In this document: positions 7,625-14,434 of the stretch, one piece after another
Layout of the letters: every line of letters starts with the position of its first letter
Numbering within the stretch: position 1 is the first letter of the stretch
Assembly (NCBI GenBank): GCA_013362295.1
Contig: JABFWJ010000365.1
Coordinates: 1-19,232 of the forward strand
Direction of reading: 5' to 3'
Length of the DNA: 19,232 nucleotides
Source: Thermoleophilia bacterium
GTDB taxonomy: Bacteria; Actinomycetota; Thermoleophilia; Gaiellales; Gaiellaceae
The notes under the pieces: model-generated
What the model saw: only the letters and a program-made list of their open reading frames with translations
Told to the model about the DNA's origin: nothing
The model's database searches: none
Translations under genes and position numbers: made by a program

Positions 7625-8746
7625 ATGAGGATCGGTGTCGCCAAGGAGATCAAGCCGGACGAGTACCGCGTCGCGCTCACGCCCGCGGGTGCGCTCGAGC
7701 TGATCAACGGCGGCCACGAGGTTGCGATCGAGACCGGCGCGGGCGTCGGGAGCGCGTTCCCGGATGAGGCGTACACGCGCGTCGGCACGCAGATCGTCTC
7801 GGTGGACGACGTGTGGGAGCGCTCCGACATGGTGCTGAAGGTGAAGGAGCCGATCGTGGAGGAGTACGCGCGGCTGCGCGAAGGGCAGATCCTCTTCACG
7901 TACCTGCACATCGCTGCCGACGAGCCGTTGACGCGCGCGCTGATCGACTCAGGCGTCACTGCCGTCGCCTACGAGACGGTGGAGGTGCGCGGCGGGCTGC
8001 CGCTCCTCGCGCCGATGTCGGAGGTCGCGGGACGGCTCGCGCCGCAGGCGGGCGCGTACTTCCTCGAGAAGCCGCTCGGGGGCCGTGGGCTGCTGCTCGG
8101 CGGCGTGCCGGGTGTCGCGCCCGGTCGAGTCGTGATCATCGGCGGCGGCGTCGTCGGCTACAACGCAGCGGTGATCGCCCTCGGGCTCGGCGCCCAGGTG
8201 ACGATCCTGGACCGCTCGATCGATCGCATGCGCCATCTCGAGGAAGTGCTCTCCGGACGTGTCACGCTGCTCATGAGCTCGAGCCTGCAGATCGCGGCCT
8301 CGGTCGAAGATGCGGACCTGGTGATCGGCGCGGTGCTCGTGCCGGGCGCGCTGGCGCCGAAGCTCGTCACGCGCGAGATGATCGCCGGCATGAAGGAGGG
8401 CGCCGTCGTCGTCGATGTCGCGATCGATCAGGGCGGTTGCTTCGAGACGTCGCACCCGACCACGCATGCCGATCCGGTGTACGTCGTCGACGACGTGACG
8501 CACTACTGCGTCGCGAACATGCCGGGCGGCGTGCCGGTCACCTCGACGAAGGCGCTCACCAACGCGACACTGCCGTACGTCGAGGCGATCGCGCGGGACG
8601 GTCTGCGGGCCGCGGTGGCCGCCGACCCGGCCCTCGCCAAAGGCGTGAACGTGGTCGAGGGAAAAGTCACGTACGAGGCCGTCGCCGAGGCGCACGGGCT
8701 CGACTACACGCCACTCGAGGGCGTTCTGCCGCTCTCGGCCGTCTGA
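7625..8746 (+). CDS. ald: Alanine dehydrogenase
   Basis: Catalyses reversible NAD-dependent deamination of L-alanine to pyruvate and ammonia, in the cytosol. The 373-aa sequence aligns by eye with actinobacterial Ald over its full length. It has MRIGVAKEIKPDEYRVALTP with substrate-binding Arg15, VLKVKEPIVEEY with Lys74, TYLHIAADEPL with catalytic His95, APMSEVAGRLAPQAGA, the nucleotide-binding VIIGGGVVGYNAA with ILDRS, and AIDQGGCFETS carrying the active-site Asp, then CVANMPGGVPVTST. All key residues are present. It lies 13 bp after the NUDIX gene and ends one base before the stop of the convergent small membrane protein gene. Confidence 0.97.
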   Translation: MRIGVAKEIKPDEYRVALTPAGALELINGGHEVAIETGAGVGSAFPDEAYTRVGTQIVSVDDVWERSDMVLKVKEPIVEEYARLREGQILFTYLHIAADEPLTRALIDSGVTAVAYETVEVRGGLPLLAPMSEVAGRLAPQAGAYFLEKPLGGRGLLLGGVPGVAPGRVVIIGGGVVGYNAAVIALGLGAQVTILDRSIDRMRHLEEVLSGRVTLLMSSSLQIAASVEDADLVIGAVLVPGALAPKLVTREMIAGMKEGAVVVDVAIDQGGCFETSHPTTHADPVYVVDDVTHYCVANMPGGVPVTSTKALTNATLPYVEAIARDGLRAAVAADPALAKGVNVVEGKVTYEAVAEAHGLDYTPLEGVLPLSAV

Positions 8747-8747
8747 G

Positions 8748-8888
8748 CTACGCGGCCGGCGTCGCCGGCTTCTTCTTCTTGCCCGGGGCCGGACTGAGGC
8801 GCACGACGACCCAGGTCACACCTGCCGCAAGTGCGATCACGCACGCGATGAACACGACGATTCCGATCAGGCCGAGCACGTTTGCCAT
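8748..8888 (-). CDS. Small single-pass membrane protein (46 aa)
   Basis: A short gene fills the gap between ald and deoB. Its protein begins MANVLGLIGIVVFIACVIAL, continues into AAGVTWVVVRL, and ends with a lysine-rich tail, PAPGKKKKPATPAA. Residues 5-29 form one hydrophobic helix, and the KKKK tail predicts a cytoplasmic C-terminus. I do not recognise a family. Support for it being real: an ATG start, a TATCCT hexamer 6 nt upstream, a sensible TM-plus-basic-tail composition, and an exact fit with a 1-bp gap to the ald stop. It could be a small accessory subunit or a regulator; there is no evidence for a specific role. Confidence 0.7.
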   Translation of the reverse strand: MANVLGLIGIVVFIACVIALAAGVTWVVVRLSPAPGKKKKPATPAA

Positions 8889-8893
8889 CGAAG

Positions 8894-8900
8894 TAGGATA
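8894..8900. promoter_or_regulatory. Bidirectional -10 element (TAGGATA) between deoB and the small membrane protein gene
   Basis: On the plus strand TAGGAT (8894-8899) ends 6 nt before the deoB GTG 8906. On the minus strand the same bases give TATCCT (8900-8895), ending 6 nt before ATG 8888. Both match TANNNT at leaderless spacing, and the whole divergent spacer is only 17 bp. Confidence 0.5.
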
Positions 8901-8905
8901 GCCGC

Positions 8906-10081
8906 GTGCCGCGCGCCTGCGTGATAGTGCTGGACGCCGTCGGTGCAGGCGAGTTGCCGGACGCGGCCGAGTTCGGCGACGAGGGCTCGAACACCCTCGC
9001 GAATGTCGCCCGCGCCGTCGGCGGGCTCGACCTGCCGACGCTGGAGGCGCTCGGGCTCGGGAACGTCGAGCCCCTGCAGGGATGCGCGCCGCAGCCGGGC
9101 GCGCCGGCGATCGCCGGGCGCCTCGTCGAGCGCTCCAAGGGGAAGGACACGACGACCGGTCACTGGGAGCTGATGGGCGTCGTCACGCCGACCGCGATGC
9201 CGACGTATCCATACGGGTTCCCGGACGACGTCATCGACCCGTTCATGAACCGAACCGGGCGCGGCGTGCTCGGCAACCGGCCCGCCAGCGGGACGGAGAT
9301 CATCCAGGAGCTCGGCGAGGAGCACCAGCGGACCGGAAAGTGGATCGTCTACACGAGCGCCGACTCGGTCTTCCAGGTCGCGGCGCACGAATCGACGGTG
9401 CCGCTCGAGGAGCTGTACGACGCCTGCAGGATCGCGCGCGAGATCCTCACCGGCAAGCATGCGGTCGGACGCGTGATCGCCCGTCCCTTTCACGGCGAGC
9501 CGGGGTCGTACGAGCGCACCGCGAACCGCCACGACTTCTCCCTCGAGCCGCGCCGGCCGAACTACCTCTCGCTCGTGCGCGAGGCGGGGCACAAGGTCTA
9601 CGGGGTCGGGAAGATCGGCGACATCTTCGCGCACCAGGACATGGACGAGGAGTTCTCCACAAAGTCGAACGTCGAGGGCATTCAGAAGACCGAGGAGCTG
9701 TTGCGCACGGTCGACGACGGGCTCGTCTTCACGAACCTCGTCGAGACGGACTCGCTCTGGGGGCACCGCAACGACCCGGTGAACTTCCACCGCTGCCTGC
9801 AGGACTTCGACCGCCGGTTGCCGGACCTCCTCGACGCGCTACGGCCCAACGATCTGCTCATCCTCACGTCGGATCACGGTTGCGATCCGACGACACCCTC
9901 CACGGACCACTCACGCGAACACGCACTCCTGTTGGCGTACGTCGAGGGACGCAATGCGGCCGGGCGTATTCACGAAGAGGGCGAGTTCGCCGACGTCGGC
10001 GCGACCGTCAATGCCTGGCTCGGCGGGAGGTCGGCGCCGCGCGGCGTGCCGGGAACACCGATCGTCGAGAGCTCTGCATGA
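8906..10081 (+). CDS. deoB: Phosphopentomutase
   Basis: Interconverts (deoxy)ribose 1-phosphate and 5-phosphate, linking nucleoside phosphorolysis to central metabolism; Mn-dependent, alkaline phosphatase superfamily, cytosolic. The 391-aa product has normal length. Visible motifs are VIVLDAVGAGELPDA with metal ligand Asp10, the phospho-acceptor threonine region KGKDTTTGHWELMG (78-91), ASGTEII, YTSADSVFQVAAHE, GVGKIGDIF, TNLVETDSLWGHRND, and the second metal cluster SDHGCDPTTPSTDHSREH. GTG 8906 follows a TAGGAT hexamer by 6 nt, suggesting a leaderless transcript. It is the first gene of a five-gene chain joined by 4-bp overlaps that ends with deoA, a functionally linked enzyme. Confidence 0.97.
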   Translation: MPRACVIVLDAVGAGELPDAAEFGDEGSNTLANVARAVGGLDLPTLEALGLGNVEPLQGCAPQPGAPAIAGRLVERSKGKDTTTGHWELMGVVTPTAMPTYPYGFPDDVIDPFMNRTGRGVLGNRPASGTEIIQELGEEHQRTGKWIVYTSADSVFQVAAHESTVPLEELYDACRIAREILTGKHAVGRVIARPFHGEPGSYERTANRHDFSLEPRRPNYLSLVREAGHKVYGVGKIGDIFAHQDMDEEFSTKSNVEGIQKTEELLRTVDDGLVFTNLVETDSLWGHRNDPVNFHRCLQDFDRRLPDLLDALRPNDLLILTSDHGCDPTTPSTDHSREHALLLAYVEGRNAAGRIHEEGEFADVGATVNAWLGGRSAPRGVPGTPIVESSA

Positions 10082-10815
10082 CGAACGACGACTTTCGCCT
10101 CGACAACCCGATGCTCGTGCGGTGGGAGTTCGCGAGCGAGGAGCGCCTCGAGAAGCGCAACCAGATCTTCCGGCAGCTGCTCGAGGGGATCAGTGCCGAG
10201 GAGTACCTGTTCCAGGCGATCGCCGAGTTCGCGCCCTCCCGCGTGCTCGAGGTCGGTTGCGGCGCCGGAGCGATGGCACAGCGCGTACGCGACGAGCTCG
10301 GCGCCGAGGTGATCGCCGTCGACACGTCGGAGCGCATGGTGGAGCTGACGCGAGACCGCGGGATCGAGGCGCATGTCGCCGACGTGCAGGAGCTGCCGTT
10401 CGGGGACGCCGAGTTCGACTGCGTCTTTGCGGGCTGGTTGCTCTACCACGTCCCGGACCGCGACCGGGCGATCGGCGAGTGCGCCCGCGTGCTTCGCCGC
10501 GGCGGCCGCTTCGCGACCGCGACGCTCGCCGACGAGAACATGAGCGATCTCTGGGACTTTCTCGGCACGCCGCGCGAGCGCAACCTTTCGTTCTCGTCCA
10601 CGAACGGCGCCGAGCAGCTCGAGCGGCACTTCGCGCGCGTGGAAGCCCGCGAAGCGGAGGGAATCGCCGTCTTCACGACTGCGGAGGACATGCGCCAGTT
10701 CGTTGCGGCGAACATGACGCGCGCGCACCTCGCCGCCGCCGTGCCGCAGACGCTCGACGAGCCGGTGAAGGTGCGGACCCACCATACGATCTTCGTTGCG
10801 GACAAGGCTGCGTGA
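10078..10815 (+). CDS. Class I SAM-dependent methyltransferase, paralogue 1
   Basis: A 245-aa Rossmann-fold methyltransferase of the type-11 group. It has motif I VLEVGCGAG (57-65), the acidic ribose-binding residue in AVDTSERMVEL (Asp82), HVADVQELPFGD (99-110), FAGWLLYHVPDRDRAI (118-132) and the post-motif ARVLRRGGRFA. The C-terminal third (TNGAEQLERHFARV ... HHTIFVADKAA) is shared with the two following genes. The ATG start overlaps the deoB stop as ATGA. The substrate is not identifiable. The setting between deoB and deoA suggests, but does not prove, a link with nucleosides or pentose phosphates. It is the most divergent of the three copies, especially at the N-terminus. Confidence 0.9.
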   Translation: MTNDDFRLDNPMLVRWEFASEERLEKRNQIFRQLLEGISAEEYLFQAIAEFAPSRVLEVGCGAGAMAQRVRDELGAEVIAVDTSERMVELTRDRGIEAHVADVQELPFGDAEFDCVFAGWLLYHVPDRDRAIGECARVLRRGGRFATATLADENMSDLWDFLGTPRERNLSFSSTNGAEQLERHFARVEAREAEGIAVFTTAEDMRQFVAANMTRAHLAAAVPQTLDEPVKVRTHHTIFVADKAA

Positions 10816-11534
10816 CGCGCCTCGACGACCCGGCCCTCGTCGCCGACGAGTACGCGGACGACGCGCGGCTGCGGCGGCGCGCGGTCGCGTTCACCGGAAA
10901 GGCGACCGAGCACGATGCTCGTGTGCCGCTCGTCGAGGCTGTCGTCGCAGCACGTCCCGCGCGTGTGCTCGAAGTGGGCTGCGGCTGGGGGGAGCTCGCG
11001 GAGTGGGTCGGGCGGGAGACGGGCGCCGAGGTCGTGGCCCTCGATCTGTCCCCGCGCATGGTCGAGCTCGCCCGCGAGCGCGGCGTCGATGCACGGCTCG
11101 CCGACCTCCAGGCGCTTCCGTTCGCCGCTGCCGTCTTCGACGTCGCGATCGCCGCGTGGGTGCTCTACCACGTGCCTGATCTCGACCGCGGGTTGGCAGA
11201 GCTCGCACGCGTCCTGCGGCCGGGCGGCCGCCTCGTCGCCGCGACGAACTCGCGCTTCCATCTGCTCGAGCTCCGCGAGCTCGTCGGGAGCGGCCGGTCG
11301 ACGCTCAAGTTCAACCGGGAGAACGGCGCGGAGCTCCTCACCCGCCACTTCGCACGCGTGCAGCGCAAGGACCTCGACGGCCGGCTGGAGTTTGCGAATC
11401 GCGCCGAGGTCGAGGAATACGTGCGAGCGTCGATCTCGATGTCGCCTTTCGTCGCAAATCTTCCCGACGTTGTCGACGAGCCGTTCTTCGCGCGCCGCGC
11501 CACGACGGTGTTCGTCGCGGAGAAAGCTCGGTGA
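10812..11534 (+). CDS. Class I SAM-dependent methyltransferase, paralogue 2
   Basis: A 240-aa paralogue of the genes on either side. It has motif I VLEVGCGWG (52-60), LDLSPRMVELARERGVDA (78-95), LADLQALPF, AAWVLYHVPDLDRGLAE (114-130), ARVLRPGGRLVAATN, and the shared tail ENGAELLTRHFARV ... TTVFVAEKAR. It opens with TRLDDPALV, nearly the same as the next gene (THLNDPALV), so copies 2 and 3 look like the more recent duplication. The GTG start overlaps the previous stop as GTGA. SAM binding looks intact. No acceptor-specific motif is recognised. Confidence 0.9.
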   Translation: MTRLDDPALVADEYADDARLRRRAVAFTGKATEHDARVPLVEAVVAARPARVLEVGCGWGELAEWVGRETGAEVVALDLSPRMVELARERGVDARLADLQALPFAAAVFDVAIAAWVLYHVPDLDRGLAELARVLRPGGRLVAATNSRFHLLELRELVGSGRSTLKFNRENGAELLTRHFARVQRKDLDGRLEFANRAEVEEYVRASISMSPFVANLPDVVDEPFFARRATTVFVAEKAR

Positions 11535-12241
11535 CGCACCTGAACGATCCTGCGCTCGTGCAGGAGCAGTACGCCGTCGAGCACAACCTGCGCGCGCGGC
11601 AGGCGCTGTACGCCGAGACGACCGGGCCCGACCCGCGCGCCGTGCTGTGGGAGACGATCGCGGCGCTCGCGCCCGAGCGGGTGCTCGAGGTCGGCGGCGG
11701 TGAGGGATGGCTCGCGCAACGCATCGCGGCCGAGCTCGGCGCGGAGACCACCCTCGTCGACCTGTCGCCGCGTATGGTCGAGCTGGCGCGCGCCCGCGGC
11801 GTCGACGCGCACGTCGGCGACGTCCAGGCGCTGCCGTTTCCCGACGCGACGTTCGACACCGTGGTCGCTGCATGGATGCTCTACCACGTCCCGGACCTCG
11901 ATCGCGGGCTGAGCGAGATCGCGCGCGTGCTCGCACCGGTCGGCCGGCTTGTCGCGAACACAGGCTCCCTGCGCCACCTCGAGGAGCTGCGCGCCCTCGT
12001 GCAGTACCCCAGCGAGGAGCGCGAGTGGTCGTTCAACGCCGAGAACGGCGAGGAGGCGCTGCGGCGGCACTTCGCGCACGTCGAGCGCCGCGACGTCGAG
12101 GGGACTGCCGTCGTTCGGGATCGCCACGTGCTCGTCGCCTACCAGCGGTCGATGTCGATCCCCACCTCGCCAGTTCCCGACGACGTGCCGCTCCCGTTCG
12201 TCACACGCACCGTCGGCGCCGTCTTCGTCGCCGCGAAGTGA
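11531..12241 (+). CDS. Class I SAM-dependent methyltransferase, paralogue 3
   Basis: A 236-aa third copy, with motif I VLEVGGGEG (51-59), VDLSPRMVELARARGVDA, HVGDVQALPFPD, AAWMLYHVPDLDRGLSE, ARVLAPVGRLVANTG and the shared ENGEEALRRHFAHV ... GAVFVAAK tail. Two positions differ from the sister copies: the Cys of motif I (GCG) is Gly here, and the post-motif RPGGR turn is APVGR. Neither change necessarily abolishes SAM binding, but they suggest functional divergence. The GTG start overlaps the previous stop by 4 bp, and its own TGA overlaps the deoA GTG by 4 bp. Confidence 0.9.
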   Translation: MTHLNDPALVQEQYAVEHNLRARQALYAETTGPDPRAVLWETIAALAPERVLEVGGGEGWLAQRIAAELGAETTLVDLSPRMVELARARGVDAHVGDVQALPFPDATFDTVVAAWMLYHVPDLDRGLSEIARVLAPVGRLVANTGSLRHLEELRALVQYPSEEREWSFNAENGEEALRRHFAHVERRDVEGTAVVRDRHVLVAYQRSMSIPTSPVPDDVPLPFVTRTVGAVFVAAK

Positions 12242-13536
12242 TCAGGCCCGCCGAGCTGATCCAGCGCAAGCGGGACGGCGAAGAGCTGCCTCCGGATGAG
12301 CTCGCAGAGCTCGTGCTCGGCTACTCCCGCGGCGAGGTGCCCGACTACCAGATGGCGGCGTTCTGCATGGCCGTCTACTTCCGCGGCCTCTCGCGGGCCG
12401 AGACGTTCGCCCTCACCGACGCGATGATCCGCAGCGGCGAGACGATCGACCTGCGTGCCGCGCTCGGCCGGAAGGTCGTCGACAAGCACTCGACCGGCGG
12501 GGTGGGGGACAAGACCTCGCTCGCGGTCGGCCCGATCGTGGCAGCCTGCGGCGTCCCGCTCGGGAAGATGAGCGGCCGGGGGCTCGGTCACACCGGCGGG
12601 ACGCTCGACAAGCTCGAGTCGATCCCCGGCTACCGGACCGAGCTGACGCTCGACGAGTACGTCGCGCAGGTGCGCGATGTCGGCGTGGCGATCATCGGCC
12701 AGACGGGCGATCTCGTCCCTGCGGACAAGCTGCTGTACGGCCTGCGCGACGTGACCGCGACCGTCGACGAGCTGTCGCTGATCGCCGCGTCGATCATGTC
12801 GAAGAAGCTCGCCGCGGGCGCGCAGGCGATCGTGCTCGACGTGAAGGTCGGGGACGGCGCGTTCATGAAGACGCTGGACGACGCGCGGCGGCTCGCCGAG
12901 ACGATGATCGCGTTGGGCGAGAGCGCGGGCAGGGAGGTCGTCTGCCTGCTCACCGACATGGACCAGCCGCTCGGGGCAGCCGTCGGCAACGCCCTCGAGG
13001 TCCGCGAGGCGCTCGCGACGGTGCGCGGCGCCGGGCCGGCGGACTTCACCGAGCTCGTCCTGGACGCCTGCGCGAAGCTGCTCGCCCTCTCCGACCTCGG
13101 GATCGACGAGACGGAAGGCCGCCGCCGCGCCGAGGCCGCGGTCGTCGACGGAAGCGCCGAGGCGGCCTGGCGCCGGTGGATCGAGGCGCAGGGTGGGACG
13201 GCGGACGAGTCGGCACTCCCGGCCGCACCCCTGGTGCGCGAGGTGCCTGCTCCGCGCGCGGGCCACGTGGTGTCGCTGAGCGCGGTCGGTGTGGGCCTGG
13301 CAGCGGTTCACCTCGGCGCGGGCCGGCGCACGAAGGACGACGTGATCGACCACGCGGTCGGGATCGTCGTGCGCGCGAAACGGGGCGATCGGGTCGAGGA
13401 AGGACAGGTGCTCGCCGCGATCCACGCCCGCACCGAGGAGCAGGCGGCCGACGCGATCGCCGAGGTGCTGGCCGCCTACGAGCTCGGCGCCGAGGCCCGG
13501 CCTGCGGGGCCCGTCCTACTCGAAGTCGTCCGCTAG
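12238..13536 (+). CDS. deoA: Thymidine / pyrimidine-nucleoside phosphorylase
   Basis: Cleaves thymidine (and perhaps uridine) with phosphate to the free base and (deoxy)ribose 1-phosphate, the substrate of the deoB enzyme encoded at the start of the same operon. The 432-aa length is normal. Visible are the N-terminal helical domain (PAELIQRKRDGEELPPDEL), the phosphate/nucleoside loop KHSTGGVGDKTSL (83-95), the family signature MSGRGLGHTGGTLDKLES (111-128), the Arg170 region YGLRDVTATVDE, ASIMSKKLAAGA (184-195), DVKVGDGAFMK, and the C-terminal beta domain. It could equally be called pdp, because thymidine versus broad pyrimidine specificity cannot be settled here. The gene overlaps the convergent APH-like gene by 21 bp. 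Confidence 0.95.
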   Translation: MIRPAELIQRKRDGEELPPDELAELVLGYSRGEVPDYQMAAFCMAVYFRGLSRAETFALTDAMIRSGETIDLRAALGRKVVDKHSTGGVGDKTSLAVGPIVAACGVPLGKMSGRGLGHTGGTLDKLESIPGYRTELTLDEYVAQVRDVGVAIIGQTGDLVPADKLLYGLRDVTATVDELSLIAASIMSKKLAAGAQAIVLDVKVGDGAFMKTLDDARRLAETMIALGESAGREVVCLLTDMDQPLGAAVGNALEVREALATVRGAGPADFTELVLDACAKLLALSDLGIDETEGRRRAEAAVVDGSAEAAWRRWIEAQGGTADESALPAAPLVREVPAPRAGHVVSLSAVGVGLAAVHLGAGRRTKDDVIDHAVGIVVRAKRGDRVEEGQVLAAIHARTEEQAADAIAEVLAAYELGAEARPAGPVLLEVVR

Positions 13537-14394
13537 CACCTCGGCGAAGGTGCGCCGGGCAACGTTCGCGAGCACCGGGTACGTCTCGCGGTAGTACGGC
13601 AGCGCCATCACGGCGCACGAGAGCGCCCAGCCGCGGGCCCGCGCCCAGGTTGCGTCGTCGAGCTCGAGCACCGCCCGGAACGTGCTGCGCGACTCGGCGT
13701 CGAGCGTCATCCACGCGAGCAACGCTTCGCACGCCGGGTCCCCGGTCCTGCACGCGCCCCAGTCGATCACGCCTGCCAGCCCGCCCTCGCGGATCAGGAG
13801 GTTCGTCGGCATCAGGTCGCCGTGCAGCCACACGGGCGGGCCGTCCAAGACGGGCGCCGCGAGCGCGTGCTCCCACGCCGCCGTCACGGCGGCGGTGTCG
13901 ACGTCGCCCGCGAGGTCCGGGATACGCGCGCGGATCGGCTCGTCGCGCTCGGCGAGCGGCACGCCGCGCGAGCCGGGGAGGGGCCTGTCCGGGAGCTCGA
14001 CGGCCTGCAGCGCCTGCACGAAGCGCGCGAGGTCGCCCGCGAGCTGCTCGTAGTCGATCGACGCCTGGAGCGCAGGCGTGCCCTCGAGCCAGCGGTAGAC
14101 GGCCCACTCCCACGGGTAGCCCTCACCCGGGCGGCCCGAAGCGACGGGTGCAGGAATCGGCACCGGCAGGCACGGTGCGAGCCGCGGCAGCCACCTGCGC
14201 TCCTTTCGGAGGCCCACAACGTTGATGGCCCGGCGCGGCAGGCGCACGACGAGCTCGCTGCCGAGCCGGTACATCGCGTGGTCGGTGCCCCAGGTCGGCA
14301 CGCGGGCGAGCGTCTCGCCCGTCCACTGCGGGAACTGCACGTCGACCAGGCGGCGGACCAGCTCCTCCGGGACCTCGATCTCGTCGCTGTGCAT
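13516..14394 (-). CDS. Aminoglycoside phosphotransferase-fold kinase
   Basis: A 292-aa protein of the APH/choline-kinase fold. It has an N-lobe lysine region VVRLPRRAINVVGLRKE, hinge segment WEWAVYRWLEG, the Brenner catalytic loop VWLHGDLMPTNLL with Asp193 and Asn198, and metal-binding Asp211 in GVIDWGACRTGDPACE. These residues indicate an active small-molecule kinase. The family is broad and mostly unrelated to drug resistance, so I do not call it a resistance gene. ATG 14394 (MHSDEIEV) is taken as the start; in-frame GTGs at 14400 and 14406 would add two or four residues. It is divergent from mutM by 40 bp and overlaps the deoA 3' end by 21 bp. Confidence 0.9.
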   Translation of the reverse strand: MHSDEIEVPEELVRRLVDVQFPQWTGETLARVPTWGTDHAMYRLGSELVVRLPRRAINVVGLRKERRWLPRLAPCLPVPIPAPVASGRPGEGYPWEWAVYRWLEGTPALQASIDYEQLAGDLARFVQALQAVELPDRPLPGSRGVPLAERDEPIRARIPDLAGDVDTAAVTAAWEHALAAPVLDGPPVWLHGDLMPTNLLIREGGLAGVIDWGACRTGDPACEALLAWMTLDAESRSTFRAVLELDDATWARARGWALSCAVMALPYYRETYPVLANVARRTFAEVLADDFE

Positions 14395-14421
14395 GCGCAC
14401 CGTCACGGGCGAAGCATGGAC

Positions 14422-14427
14422 TACCGT
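14422..14427 (+). promoter_or_regulatory. Putative -10 element (TACCGT) for mutM
   Basis: TACCGT fits TANNNT and ends 7 nt before GTG 14435, a leaderless spacing. No convincing -35 is seen. Confidence 0.4.
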
Positions 14428-14434
14428 GGCGTCG

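Noticed and set aside
8906..13536. Methyltransferases as a restriction-modification system
   Set aside because: The motifs are of the small-molecule type-11 class, with no DNA methyltransferase motif (such as DPPY or PCQ) and no nuclease partner nearby.
13516..14394. Antibiotic-resistance gene call for the APH-fold protein
   Set aside because: The APH fold is shared by many kinases of unrelated small molecules; nothing in the sequence or context indicates aminoglycosides.
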